Assembly (NCBI GenBank): GCA_029287355.1
Contig: JARFRH010000148.1
Location: 1 to 34,250 of the forward strand
Source: Maribacter sp.
GTDB taxonomy: Bacteria > Bacteroidota > Bacteroidia > Flavobacteriales > Flavobacteriaceae
Direction of reading: 5' to 3'
DNA: 34,250 bases
Below the pieces are notes generated by a model that was not told the origin of the DNA, did not search any database, and worked only from the letters and a program-made list of their open reading frames with translations. A program made the translations under genes and the position numbers. How positions within the stretch are numbered: position 1 is the stretch's first letter; every line of letters begins with the position of its first letter. Shown in pieces: positions 7,562 through 15,690 of the stretch.

Positions 7562-8173
7562 ATGGAAAAGGAATACATGACAGATTTCATTCCCCTAGCC
7601 ATGGATGCGCCTATCTGGAACCGGTTTTTCACGATTGCCCCGTTGATTGTAGTCGGTACTAAGGAGGATGATAGCTATGATTTGGCCCCAAAGCATATGG
7701 CTACGCCCATAGGGCCGTCGAATTATTTTGGTTTTGTTTGTACACCAAAGCATTCAACATATCGCAACATCACGAAAACAGGCGAGTTTGCCGTGAGTTT
7801 TCCAATGCCCGACCAAACCGTGCTGGCAGCACTTAGTGCTTCTCCACGTTGCGAGAATGGTTCAGGGGCCAAAAAAATTGTGGATGTATTACCCACCTTT
7901 AAGACCAATACCATTGATGCCCTTTTTATAAAAAATTCCTACCTGTATTTGGAATGCGAACTATTCAGGATAATGGATGGTTTTGATGGCTATAGTTTTA
8001 TCTCCGGAAAGGTTAAGGCGGCATTTGTCGATAAGGCGTATTTAAAGGTATCGGAACAAGATGAACAGCAACAGCTTCACAAACATCCATTACTAGCTTA
8101 TTTAGCACATGGACGATTCGCACAAATTTCCGAGACGTTCAACTTTCCATTTCCCAAGGACTTTAATTTTTAA
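7562..8173 (+). CDS. flavin reductase-like (split-barrel FMN-binding) protein
   Basis: This protein of about 203 residues belongs to the flavin reductase-like domain family (DIM6/NtaB type). After a short lead, LAPKHMATPIGPSNYFGFVC near 38-57 forms the FMN-binding turn. HSTYRNITKTGEFAVSFP near 61-78 is the family's second motif. The C-terminal part adds strands and ends in FPFPKDFNF. Such proteins bind FMN and reduce flavins or use them in oxidoreductase reactions. The frame can be read from a TTG at 7556, but ATG codons at 7562 and 7577 are better starts. It leads an operon with the M20 peptidase three bases downstream and has its own operator-type promoter. Confidence 0.78.
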   Translation: MEKEYMTDFIPLAMDAPIWNRFFTIAPLIVVGTKEDDSYDLAPKHMATPIGPSNYFGFVCTPKHSTYRNITKTGEFAVSFPMPDQTVLAALSASPRCENGSGAKKIVDVLPTFKTNTIDALFIKNSYLYLECELFRIMDGFDGYSFISGKVKAAFVDKAYLKVSEQDEQQQLHKHPLLAYLAHGRFAQISETFNFPFPKDFNF

Positions 8174-8176
8174 CGA

Positions 8177-9343
8177 GTGACGGACAAGGCCATTAAAATA
8201 CAGCAGTATTTGGACTCCCACAGGAAAGATATGGTCATTTTCCTTAGAAAATTGGCAGGTATGGAGACTCCTTCAAAAGAAAGCGCGACACAGCACGAAA
8301 TACTTTCCTTTCTTAAAAACAGTCTGGAAAGCCTGGGATACTATACCCTAAAGGTTCAAGGGAAACAAACAGGGGGCTATCTCTATGCGCGACCAAAAAA
8401 CAGGGCAAAAACACTGCCCTTACAGGTTTTGATAGGGCATTGCGATACCGTTTGGCCCATCGATACGCTATTGGAGATGCCCGTTGTAGAAACCATGGAC
8501 AAAATTAAGGGTCCCGGGGTCTATGATATGAAATCGGGTTTAACACAACTTGTATTTGCATTGCGAGCTATTAAGGATCTTGCGTTACCCTTGGAGGTAA
8601 CTCCCTTGGTGTTGATCAATTCGGATGAAGAAATCGGGAGCCACGAATCGACTCCTATTATCAAAACGCTGGCCAGATTGTGCGACCGAGCCTTTGTATT
8701 GGAACCTCCCTTAGGGCTTGAAGGTAAACTAAAAACGGCCAGAAAAGGCCTTGGAAGGTTTACCATTACCGCAAGAGGAAAGGCGGCACATGCCGGTTTA
8801 GATCCTGAAAAGGGAATCAATGCCATTGTGGAACTATCGTACCAAGTACAAAAACTGTATGAGATGAACGATGTCGGAAAAGGTATCTCTGTAAACGTAG
8901 GTATGATAGAAGGCGGTATTTCGGCCAATGTGGTGGCTCCTGAAAGTAGGGCGGTCATCGATGTACGCGTACTGACCGAATCGGATGGCATAGACATCAC
9001 GAATAGAATAAAGGGATTAAGGCCCCATCTTCCAGAGATCGAACTTCAAATAGAAGGTGGAATAGGTAGACCGCCTATGGAAAAAACCGAGCGCAACCAA
9101 AAACTTTGGAAAACGGCAGTGACCCAGGGTAAGCATTTAGGTGTCGAGCTGCGACAAGCCACTGCAGGGGGAGGATCCGACGCCAATACTACAAGCCTTT
9201 TCACCGCAACCTTGGACGGATTGGGGACTCCCGGTGATGGCGCACATGCCTCACATGAATATGTCTTGAGAAATAAATTGGTGGAAAGAACTGCCCTATT
9301 AACCCTGCTACTGCTGACAAAACCCTTAAATCGAAAATCATGA
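8177..9343 (+). CDS. M20-family metallopeptidase (glutamate carboxypeptidase-like)
   Basis: This 388-residue enzyme has the full dinuclear zinc site of M20 peptidases. HCD is at 88-90, the bridging Asp 117 is in GVYDMKSG, and catalytic Glu 151 is followed by Glu 152. A later Glu 176 and the final His near 357-360 in GAHASHEY complete the site. The lid domain lies at about 190-300. It probably hydrolyses an acyl or peptidyl bond, resembling carboxypeptidase G2-type enzymes; no signal peptide is seen, so it is cytoplasmic. It starts with GTG three bases after the previous stop and overlaps the next gene by four bases (ATGA), so translation is coupled. The pairing with a DUF1611-like protein suggests an amino-acid-derivative pathway. 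Confidence 0.88.
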   Translation: MTDKAIKIQQYLDSHRKDMVIFLRKLAGMETPSKESATQHEILSFLKNSLESLGYYTLKVQGKQTGGYLYARPKNRAKTLPLQVLIGHCDTVWPIDTLLEMPVVETMDKIKGPGVYDMKSGLTQLVFALRAIKDLALPLEVTPLVLINSDEEIGSHESTPIIKTLARLCDRAFVLEPPLGLEGKLKTARKGLGRFTITARGKAAHAGLDPEKGINAIVELSYQVQKLYEMNDVGKGISVNVGMIEGGISANVVAPESRAVIDVRVLTESDGIDITNRIKGLRPHLPEIELQIEGGIGRPPMEKTERNQKLWKTAVTQGKHLGVELRQATAGGGSDANTTSLFTATLDGLGTPGDGAHASHEYVLRNKLVERTALLTLLLLTKPLNRKS

Positions 9344-10359
9344 ACCATCGTTATATCTTTACCTCTTTGACCCGAATTTCAGATTTATCCGAGAAGGAAT
9401 TCACACTGAAAACACTTCCAAGGAACCAATGGGAAACAGGCGATTATATCGTTTGCGAAATTGTAAACGCCGGGAGTGAAACCTTAAAATTGGAGCTGCC
9501 CAATGGGAGAATGCGCGGTGTCATTGGGGGCGAATACATCGTCGGGGCCTTAGGGGAACGTTTTGCTACTCTGGAAGCTACCGGTACCTGGAGGAACGTT
9601 GGGGAAAATTTAATGATGGCTGTTTTGACCGGTGCAGGCCTTTTGGGAAAATTGACTTCCAAATCGGTCTTCCTTCCCCCAATGATGAAAATTCTTTACT
9701 CCGGTCATGCATTCCGGAGCGATACCAAAGTGACCATGGATAGCTTTGTGGAACCAACCCCTCATATCCCGTTTGATACTCCTGTGGTTTTGTTCGCAGG
9801 TACTTCGATGTCGGCCGGTAAGACGACTTCGGCCCGTATTGTCACCAACTTGTTCAAACAGGCAGGTCATAAGGTAGTAGGTGCTAAGCTAACCGGGGCA
9901 GGAAGGCTTAAGGACATCCTGGCCATCAAGGATGTCGGGGCAGATGCGGTGATGGATTTTGTAGATGTAGGCCTTCCCTCCTCCATTTGTCCCAAGGACA
10001 CCTTCGAAATTAAATTACAGCAGCTCCTAAGTAAAATTGCCCATGAAAAAGCGGATATCGCTATTATCGAAATAGGGGCCTCCCCCTTGGAACCTTACAA
10101 TGGTGACCTGGCCATTAATGCCATACGGGAGCAAGTAAAATGTACCATTCTTAGTGCTTCAGACCCATATGCGGTATACGGCTTAATGAAGGCCTTTGAC
10201 ATTGTTCCGGATATCGTTACCGGAATTACCTCGAATACGCTGGCGGGTATTCGCATGGTGGAGCAGCTTTGCGGCGTGAAGGCATTGAATTTAATCGATG
10301 CTACTACCACCAAAAGATTAAAACAAATTCTGTCGGCTTCCACAGGATTTGCCCTTTGA
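9340..10359 (+). CDS. P-loop NTPase, DUF1611-like
   Basis: This 339-residue protein has a beta-rich N-terminal part (1-140) and a SIMIBI-type P-loop half. The Walker A-like loop is GTSMSAGKTT at 154-163. GADAVMDFVDVG near 195-206 and IIEIGASPLEPYNGD near 243-257 look like the switch and Walker B regions. The layout resembles DUF1611, which includes the D-glutamate N-acetyltransferase DgcN; MobB-like nucleotide-binding proteins are an alternative. The family call is tentative. It overlaps the M20 peptidase by four bases, which is good evidence that the two act together. The hibernation factor gene follows after a short gap. Confidence 0.6.
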   Translation: MNHRYIFTSLTRISDLSEKEFTLKTLPRNQWETGDYIVCEIVNAGSETLKLELPNGRMRGVIGGEYIVGALGERFATLEATGTWRNVGENLMMAVLTGAGLLGKLTSKSVFLPPMMKILYSGHAFRSDTKVTMDSFVEPTPHIPFDTPVVLFAGTSMSAGKTTSARIVTNLFKQAGHKVVGAKLTGAGRLKDILAIKDVGADAVMDFVDVGLPSSICPKDTFEIKLQQLLSKIAHEKADIAIIEIGASPLEPYNGDLAINAIREQVKCTILSASDPYAVYGLMKAFDIVPDIVTGITSNTLAGIRMVEQLCGVKALNLIDATTTKRLKQILSASTGFAL

Positions 10360-10396
10360 GTATAATTTGAATCATACACCATTAATCAGTACAAAA

Positions 10397-10699
10397 ATGA
10401 AAACACAAATTCAATTTATTCACACGAAAGTGAATCCAACTATCGAAGAATTCATTCAAGACAAACTAAGACAACTGTCTGAAAAATACCCTTGGCTCAT
10501 TAGGGCCGATGTGATCATTAAAGAAGAAAACGACCCGACACCAAAGGGAAAAATTAGTGAAATCCGTCTCAGTGCTCCGGGACCGCTGATCTTTGCTTCT
10601 TCAGATGAAGAATCTTTTGAGGCTTCGGTGGCAGAAACCATTCGAGACTTGGAAAAACAGTTAAAAAAGCGGAAAGGTAAAATGAACCCCCATCTTTAA
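10397..10699 (+). CDS. hpf: ribosome hibernation promoting factor (HPF/RaiA family, short form)
   Basis: This 100-residue protein has the sigma-54 modulation/S30EA fold. It shows an opening strand (MKTQIQFIHTKV), a helix (EEFIQDKLRQLSEKYP), a strand (RADVIIKEEND), the central APGPLIFASSDEESFEASV, and a basic C-terminal helix (LEKQLKKRKGK). It binds the 30S decoding region and shuts translation down when cells stop growing. It lacks the long dimerising tail, so it is a short HPF. The frame is open from 10349, but homologous starts fit the ATG at 10397. It lies three bases before the ribonucleotide reductase. A broken paralogue lies at 29075-29442. Confidence 0.85.
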   Translation: MKTQIQFIHTKVNPTIEEFIQDKLRQLSEKYPWLIRADVIIKEENDPTPKGKISEIRLSAPGPLIFASSDEESFEASVAETIRDLEKQLKKRKGKMNPHL

Positions 10700-10702
10700 A
10701 AG

Positions 10703-12424
10703 ATGATCCCGAATCTCACAGCCAACGCAGTTCAAATTCTCAGGGAACGTTACTTTCTGCGAGACTCAAAAGGTGATGTCCGTGAAAATGTTCATCAACT
10801 TTTTAGAAGAGTGGCCGAACATGTTGCCAGCTCGGAGAAAAAAGACCAGGCGCAATGGGCGGATACCTTTCACAGGGTCATGTCAGACCTTGAATTTTTG
10901 CCCAACTCCCCTACCCTGATGAACGCCGGGCTAACCAACGGACAGTTGAGTGCCTGCTTTGTGTTGCCCGTGGAGGATCGTTTGGAAGCCATTTTCACTA
11001 CACTTAAAAATGCGGCTCTGATCCATCAAAGCGGCGGGGGAACGGGATACAATTTTTCCAAATTGCGACCCAAAGACGACTTAGTAAGTACCACCGGCGG
11101 AAGATCTTCAGGTCCGATTGCCTTTATGAAAGTATATGATGCGGCTACAGAACACGTAAAACAAGGTGGCAGGCGCAGAGGTGCCAATATGGGGATACTC
11201 AATGTGAACCATCCCGATATCGAGATGTTCGTTACCTCTAAATCGGAGGGCGAAAATTTGCAAAACTTTAATATTTCGGTAGGCATTACAGACGATTTTA
11301 TGGAGGCCGTAGAAAAGGATAAAGAGTGGCAATTGGTAAATCAAAGAACGAAAAAAGTCTCGAAGACCATAAGGGCCAGAGCGCTTTTTGGTTTGATCGC
11401 GGAGCAGGCACAAAAAACCGGAGATCCCGGACTCATCTTTTTGGATACGATCAATAAAGGAAACCCCCTGCCGAAACAAGGAAGCATGCAAAGCACAAAT
11501 CCATGCGGAGAAGTTCCGTTGTTCGATTTTGAGAGCTGTAATCTGGGCTCCATCAATCTGACCAAAATGATAGCCCAGGATACGGGGAAAAAGGAAATCG
11601 ATTGGGAGAAACTCAAAGAAACCGTTACAATAGCCATTCGGTTTTTGGATAACGTCATCACTTGTAATTATTACCTACTACCCGAAATAAAGGAAAAAAC
11701 CTTGGCCAATCGAAAAATTGGATTGGGCCTTATGGGCTGGGCGGAACTGTTGTTAATGCTTGATATTCCATATGCCTCGGACGAGGCAATACTACTGGGC
11801 GAAAAACTAATGAAATTTATTCAGCAGAGGAGCTATGAAGCCTCGGGCAACTTAGCCAAGGAAAGAGGATCTTTCCCTTCTTGGGAGAAAAGTCGCTATG
11901 CACCCAACAACCCTATGCGCAATGCCACATGTAATAGTATAGCACCTACGGGCAGCATCTCGGTCATCGCCAACACCTCGTACTCCATTGAACCATTGTA
12001 TGCACTTTCCTATAATAGGGTGGGAATTTTAGACGGTAAAACACAAACGGAGCTGAATATTGTTTTTATGGAAAAAATGAAACATATGAACCTTTGGACA
12101 GAAGAAATAAAAGCAGAAGTAATTGCTACCGGAAGCATCCAGCAGGTAAAATCCATTCCTATAAACATCAAAAAACTGTTCGAGACCAGTTTGGAAATTC
12201 CGTGGAAATACCACTTGCTACATCAGCGAGCCTTTCAAAAATATACGGACAATGCTGTTTCCAAGACCGTTAACCTTTTAAAAACGGCCACGGTAAAAGA
12301 AGTGGCGGATTGCTATCTAACGGCATGGCACTATGGTTTAAAGGGCATCACGGTCTACCGAAATGGAAGTAGACAACAGCAGGTCTTGCAACACTGCAGT
12401 CTCAATATGGTGGAAAACTGTTAA
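10703..12424 (+). CDS. nrdJ: adenosylcobalamin-dependent (class II) ribonucleoside reductase
   Basis: This 573-residue enzyme reduces ribonucleotides to deoxyribonucleotides without oxygen, using coenzyme B12. Active-site residues are Cys 85 (SACFVLP), the STNPCGE motif with Asn 266, radical Cys 268 and Glu 270, and Cys 279 (FESCNLGS), which pairs with Cys 85. HQSGGGTGYNFS at 108-119 binds substrate, and TGSISVIANTSYSIEP near 415-430 is the second conserved loop. Near the C-terminus GLKGITVYRNGSR is typical of NrdJ. The tail ends with Cys 565 and Cys 573, a shortened redox pair without the usual zinc-ribbon extension. Class II enzymes support DNA synthesis or repair at low oxygen. It follows hpf at three bases. 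No B12 riboswitch was seen upstream. Confidence 0.92.
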   Translation: MIPNLTANAVQILRERYFLRDSKGDVRENVHQLFRRVAEHVASSEKKDQAQWADTFHRVMSDLEFLPNSPTLMNAGLTNGQLSACFVLPVEDRLEAIFTTLKNAALIHQSGGGTGYNFSKLRPKDDLVSTTGGRSSGPIAFMKVYDAATEHVKQGGRRRGANMGILNVNHPDIEMFVTSKSEGENLQNFNISVGITDDFMEAVEKDKEWQLVNQRTKKVSKTIRARALFGLIAEQAQKTGDPGLIFLDTINKGNPLPKQGSMQSTNPCGEVPLFDFESCNLGSINLTKMIAQDTGKKEIDWEKLKETVTIAIRFLDNVITCNYYLLPEIKEKTLANRKIGLGLMGWAELLLMLDIPYASDEAILLGEKLMKFIQQRSYEASGNLAKERGSFPSWEKSRYAPNNPMRNATCNSIAPTGSISVIANTSYSIEPLYALSYNRVGILDGKTQTELNIVFMEKMKHMNLWTEEIKAEVIATGSIQQVKSIPINIKKLFETSLEIPWKYHLLHQRAFQKYTDNAVSKTVNLLKTATVKEVADCYLTAWHYGLKGITVYRNGSRQQQVLQHCSLNMVENC

Positions 12425-12486
12425 GACCTTCGTGCAAGTAGGAAAATCCGAAACTTTCTAACATTCAATTCATAAGCCTAACCAAA

Positions 12487-12636
12487 TCATGATTGCGCTG
12501 CACCAGTTATAGTTCTTTTAAACTTAAGAATTACGGCAGCTGCCTCAAAAGTCCGATCATTATCAAAATCATATTCTCCTGCAGTGTCGCTAAAGGAATC
12601 CTTCCATCTCAACGCATTTCTACTATTTTTGAGGTA
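12487..12636 (-). pseudogene. possible remnant of an unidentified protein C-terminus
   Basis: Read on the minus strand, about 49 residues run open to a TGA at 12487-12489. They have a coding-like pattern of Asp/Phe-rich turns followed by the strand EAAAVILKFKRTI. There is no start codon in a sensible place, and an in-frame stop lies just before the stretch. I do not recognise the family. It may be the last piece of a deleted gene, or chance. Confidence 0.2.
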
Positions 12637-12648
12637 CTAATCAAAATC

Positions 12649-12680
12649 ATTTGATACAACCCGAAAGGCGGCTATCTTTC
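12649..12680 (+). promoter_or_regulatory. Bacteroidota-type promoter for the 12734 gene
   Basis: TTG at 12649-12651 is followed after 21 bases by TATCTTTC at 12673-12680. This is close to the TTG-N19..21-TAnnTTTG pattern of the flavobacterial housekeeping sigma factor. The start codon is 53 bases downstream. No TGAY-N4-RTCA palindrome is at the regulon spacing. Confidence 0.4.
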
Positions 12681-12733
12681 GTACGGAATACTCAAAGTGG
12701 TTTCCCATTCAATTTCAGATACTTGATGGTACA

Positions 12734-13408
12734 ATGAGAACAACTAGTAAAAACCGCATAACCAATCCGAGTACATCGTTGCTACTACTGCTACCGCTAT
12801 TAGGGATGGGATTGTTCGTGTTTTTCTATGTCATTGCCGCCCTACGGTATCCAGGTGGTTCTTGGGTAGAACCGGATCAAGAAGGATTCAGTTTTTGGTA
12901 CAATTATTTATGTGATCTTTTAGATCAGAACGCTATCAATGGAGAATTGAACACGGCGCGATTTCACGCAAGGGCGGCCCTAGGCTTTCTATGTATAAGC
13001 GTCATTTTACTATGGTCTTACTTACCACGTCTCTTTTCAAACAAAAGCCTGAATCTAAAGTTGATGTGGTTTACGGGTATAGCATCTTTGATCACTATTA
13101 TGCTACTGGCTTCTGACACACATGATAGTACTGTCCGTATTGCCGGATTTTTAGGAGGAGTGGCCTTAATTAGCTGTTTTGTGGAGCTTTTTAAGGCCAG
13201 GTATTATAAATTATTCACTTTCGGTATGGTGTGCTTTATCGTGTTTTTGATTAATTATTATTGCTACGAAACAGGTTTATTCCTCCACTCCCTTCCCATG
13301 ATTCAGAAAATCACTTTTGTCCTGTTTCTGGTTTGGTTTGTTCTGTTGGATATTTCGATGTACCACAAACTAAAATCCAAAAAGAAAACGAGTTTGGAAA
13401 CCTCATAG
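12734..13408 (+). CDS. multi-pass membrane protein (DUF998-like)
   Basis: This 224-residue protein has six hydrophobic helices (about 14-38, 77-98, 112-130, 135-152, 158-176, 187-205) and a Lys-rich cytoplasmic tail. The layout, with an Asn-Tyr-Leu-Cys-Asp-Leu motif near 54-59 after the first helix, resembles DUF998 and related membrane families of unknown function. No catalytic residues stand out. It has its own promoter-like sequence and more than 200 bases on both sides, so it is probably monocistronic. Confidence 0.6.
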   Translation: MRTTSKNRITNPSTSLLLLLPLLGMGLFVFFYVIAALRYPGGSWVEPDQEGFSFWYNYLCDLLDQNAINGELNTARFHARAALGFLCISVILLWSYLPRLFSNKSLNLKLMWFTGIASLITIMLLASDTHDSTVRIAGFLGGVALISCFVELFKARYYKLFTFGMVCFIVFLINYYCYETGLFLHSLPMIQKITFVLFLVWFVLLDISMYHKLKSKKKTSLETS

Positions 13409-13470
13409 AACGAAGGTCTTTATGCTGTTAAGATGCCAAGAGGACAGTTTGAAATTCGGCACTGGATATT

Positions 13471-13500
13471 TTGTTAACCGTAGTTATTTTCGTAACTTTA
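13471..13500 (+). promoter_or_regulatory. Bacteroidota-type promoter for the slipin gene
   Basis: TTG at 13471-13473, a 19-base spacer, and TAACTTTA at 13493-13500 match the canonical flavobacterial promoter. No operator palindrome lies at the regulon spacing, so this serves as an in-window example of a promoter outside the proposed regulon. Confidence 0.5.
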
Positions 13501-13627
13501 AAAGAAGTGTACCTCCCTCAAAACAAGCCTTTTAAAGGCTCCAAATTTATGGTGGCTACTAAAAAAAGCGCATCAGAACAATGCTTGAAGGCATCGCGAA
13601 CAATAATAAAATATTAATCCAATAGCT

Positions 13628-14380
13628 ATGAATCCATTATTCTTATTTTCCGTCATTTCCCTCTTATTTTTATTATCAGGTTTACGAGTCATCTTTGAAT
13701 ACAAAAGAGCCTTAAAATTCCGTTTTGGAAAATATGTTAAAACATTGCAACCTGGTCTAAGATGGATTATCCCCATTGTAGAAACGATTCAAAAAGTGGA
13801 TATACGCGTCATCACCATTAATATAGTATCACAAGAAGTGATGACCGAGGATAATGTACCCTGTAGTATCGACGGGGTAGTTTTTTTTAAAATCAGTAAT
13901 CCCGAAAAGGCGGTTTTGGAGGTAGAGGAATACAACTTTGCCATAACCCAACTTTCACAAGCTGCATTGCGCGATGTTTGCGGAAAAGTAGAATTAGATA
14001 CGATTTTATCGAAAAGGGAGGAAATGGGAAAGAATATTAAGAGTATTGTAGAGACCGAAACACATCACTGGGGAATTGAAATCATCGATGTAAAAATCAA
14101 GGACATACAACTTCCTGAAAACATGAGGCGGATGATGGCCAATCAAGCAGAAGCCGAACGTTCAAGGAGGGCGCGCATCATTCTTGCAGAAGCTGAAGAG
14201 CAGGCAGCGGGAAAATTGCTGGAGGCCGGTTTGCAAATTGACAAATCGCCGTCGGCCATTAAACTCAGGCTCTACCAAACCTTATCGAATATTGCCGCCG
14301 AAAAAAATTCTACCATTCTTTTCCCCTTCCCTGAAGAGGTCTTACCGCGTGGTAAGAAGAGGAAGAAGAAAGATGAATAA
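13628..14380 (+). CDS. slipin / stomatin-like SPFH (band 7) protein
   Basis: This 250-residue membrane-anchored protein has one N-terminal hydrophobic segment (3-22). The SPFH domain follows from about 24 to 180, with R-F-G-K-Y-V near 32-37, VDIRVITI near 58-65 and the basic helix RRMMANQAEAERSRRA near 166-181. An Ala/Glu-rich coiled segment and a very basic tail end the protein. Slipins oligomerise in membrane microdomains and often pair with NfeD proteases, but no NfeD gene is adjacent. A -33/-7 type promoter lies 130 bases upstream. Confidence 0.85.
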   Translation: MNPLFLFSVISLLFLLSGLRVIFEYKRALKFRFGKYVKTLQPGLRWIIPIVETIQKVDIRVITINIVSQEVMTEDNVPCSIDGVVFFKISNPEKAVLEVEEYNFAITQLSQAALRDVCGKVELDTILSKREEMGKNIKSIVETETHHWGIEIIDVKIKDIQLPENMRRMMANQAEAERSRRARIILAEAEEQAAGKLLEAGLQIDKSPSAIKLRLYQTLSNIAAEKNSTILFPFPEEVLPRGKKRKKKDE

Positions 14381-14393
14381 CAGGTAAATCGAA

Positions 14394-14489
14394 ATGGTCA
14401 TTTTAATTGTAGCAATTTGTTTAGCGATGACCATAAATACAAGAACGACAATACCAACCCTCATTCTTGGGCTTATGAATAATACTTAG
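14394..14489 (+). CDS. possible 31-residue hydrophobic small protein
   Basis: A short frame 14 bases after the slipin stop encodes 31 mostly hydrophobic residues (MVILIVAICLAM...), which could form one membrane helix. The close spacing to slipin is the main support. No homology is recognisable and the start has no clear ribosome site. It may be chance. Confidence 0.2.
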   Translation: MVILIVAICLAMTINTRTTIPTLILGLMNNT

Positions 14490-14608
14490 AAATACATGAA
14501 AATAATCGCCGATAATGCCTACACGATTCCCGAACCCAAATTATTCGGGTTGTATGAATTAGTGGTCGCGACAAGCTGTACCCTTCGTTGTTGAGCCATC
14601 AAGCTTTA

Positions 14609-15148
14609 TCACACAACTTGAGGTTCGCTAAGCTTCAAGTGCTCTTTATCGACCATATCCGAAACCCATTTTAGAATAGGTTCGATACTCGATTTATCCA
14701 TATAATCGAATCCCTCTTCCATTCGTTTTTTGGTATCTGGATCTTTTTCGACCCGAGCAGCAAACTTCATTATTAATCGTACCGACCATGGCAATTCATC
14801 CAATATGAGTCTCCCACGTAAAGGCACATGGTACACCTGTGATAATAGAGCTTCTGAAAGGCTGTTCACCAGCCATTTTTTTAGGTCGGGATGACCCGGT
14901 TCCGTACCGGAAACCGTGAACAACAAAACAGGTTTGTTCTTAATGTTCGACCAGTTGGCCTTTAACCATTTTTGGATGGTTGGCTTCATAGCGATAATTG
15001 AACTTCCCAAAATCAGAAGATCATATTCGCTTGGGTCAGGGCGTTCCATGGCGAGATCAAAAACGGGCAAATACGTGCGCTCATTGATCCAAAACGCGTA
15101 TTTCTTGGTGCTACCGAACTTACCGCTATAAAATATAGCTGCTTTCAT
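14609..15148 (-). CDS. flavodoxin-domain protein (HemG-like)
   Basis: This 179-residue protein opens with YSGKFGSTKKYA, an FMN phosphate-binding loop of the flavodoxin type. YDLLILGSSIIAMKPT near 42-57 forms the second FMN loop. The stretch 'LLFTVSGTEPGHPDLKKW' near 75-92 is the third. Such stand-alone flavodoxins include menaquinone-dependent protoporphyrinogen oxidase HemG, but the electron partner here is unknown. A paralogue lies at 21591-22118 with the same motifs and the same ending, FDYxDxSSIEPIL. Both genes are preceded by the same type of operator-promoter module, and no haem genes are nearby. This argues for a stress-related redox role. Confidence 0.82.
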   Translation of the reverse strand: MKAAIFYSGKFGSTKKYAFWINERTYLPVFDLAMERPDPSEYDLLILGSSIIAMKPTIQKWLKANWSNIKNKPVLLFTVSGTEPGHPDLKKWLVNSLSEALLSQVYHVPLRGRLILDELPWSVRLIMKFAARVEKDPDTKKRMEEGFDYMDKSSIEPILKWVSDMVDKEHLKLSEPQVV

Positions 15149-15177
15149 TTTTCTTGGTTTTAAATCCTACTTAAAAT

Positions 15178-15220
15178 TCAAAGTATTGAAATCCCCACCC
15201 AATTAAAATGATCTTCATCA
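15178..15220 (-). promoter_or_regulatory. operator and -7 box before the first flavodoxin
   Basis: On the minus strand the palindrome TGATgaagATCA (15209-15220) is followed after 23 bases by TACTTTGA (15178-15185). The flavodoxin start is 30 bases further. In the opposite direction the octamer at the same spacing is not promoter-like, and the plus-strand gene instead uses its own operator at 15267. Confidence 0.58.
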
Positions 15221-15266
15221 CCTATGCTCTTTTTTATTTTTTCCTTTTTATGAATAATCGATATAC

Positions 15267-15309
15267 TGACGAATGTCATTTGATAACAGCAGGAATGGGG
15301 ATATCTTTT
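15267..15309 (+). promoter_or_regulatory. operator and -7 box before the zinc-ribbon gene
   Basis: The palindrome TGACgaatGTCA lies at 15267-15278. After 23 bases comes TATCTTTT (15302-15309). The zinc-ribbon start is at 15359. Two operators thus sit in one divergent region, one per direction, 58 bases apart. Confidence 0.65.
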
Positions 15310-15358
15310 CACCTACGAACACAAAAAAAAATAAGACAGTTATTCAAATAAAAAGCAT

Positions 15359-15649
15359 ATGAAACCTATAGACGTACATGGTAATATTTGTGAAAGTTGT
15401 GGCATGCCCATGCACCATTTATCCGATTTCGGCACCAATATAGATAATACCATAAATACGGAATTCTGTCATTTTTGCTTTCTAAAAGGAAGGTTTGTCG
15501 ACCACGGAATATCCTTGGAACAGAAAATCGAAAAAAACATAGCTATGGCTCAAAAATTGGGAATGTCTAGAGAAGAAGCTACTATGAAGGCGAATAATAC
15601 ACTCCCCAAGCTTAAAAGGTGGAAGGATTTGAAGCCTGTTGAAGAATAG
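15359..15649 (+). CDS. putative zinc-ribbon protein (CESCGMPM type)
   Basis: This 96-residue protein has the four Cys of a treble-clef or ribbon: CESCGMPM near 12-19 and FCHFCFLKGRF near 36-46. A helix-rich tail carries MAQKLGMSREEATMKANNTLPKL. This matches the 'putative zinc ribbon domain' family seen as small proteins or fused to regulators; its partner is unknown. Its promoter is an operator module, so it probably responds to the same signal as the flavodoxins. The start is 50 bases past the -7 box, a longer leader than at the other modules. The next frame begins at the stop codon. Confidence 0.75.
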   Translation: MKPIDVHGNICESCGMPMHHLSDFGTNIDNTINTEFCHFCFLKGRFVDHGISLEQKIEKNIAMAQKLGMSREEATMKANNTLPKLKRWKDLKPVEE

Positions 15650-15690
15650 TGCTTCTCGAAAAACTAAAATCAACTTTTAAAATAAAAAAC

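Larger units (their letters stand above)
12425..12733 (+). other. intergenic region with a possible minus-strand remnant and a promoter
   Basis: These 309 bases hold no intact gene. A coding-like minus-strand stretch ends at 12487, and a promoter-like pair for the next gene sits at 12649-12680. A sequence resembling the window's operator (TAATcaaaATCA at 12636-12647) is off by one base in the left half-site and is at the wrong spacing, so it is not counted among the modules. Confidence 0.4.

Noticed and set aside
10360-10702. Possible cobalamin riboswitch for nrdJ
   Set aside because: The gene follows hpf by three bases and no leader long enough to fold a riboswitch exists. None was recognised before 7562 either.
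12636-12647. Operator-like TAATcaaaATCA before the 12734 gene
   Set aside because: One base breaks the palindrome, and the nearest -7 box is 25 bases away instead of 23, so it was not counted as a module.
14529-14549. CCCGAA/TTCGGG hairpin downstream of the slipin gene as a terminator
   Set aside because: No T tract follows on either strand, so it lacks the form of an intrinsic terminator.
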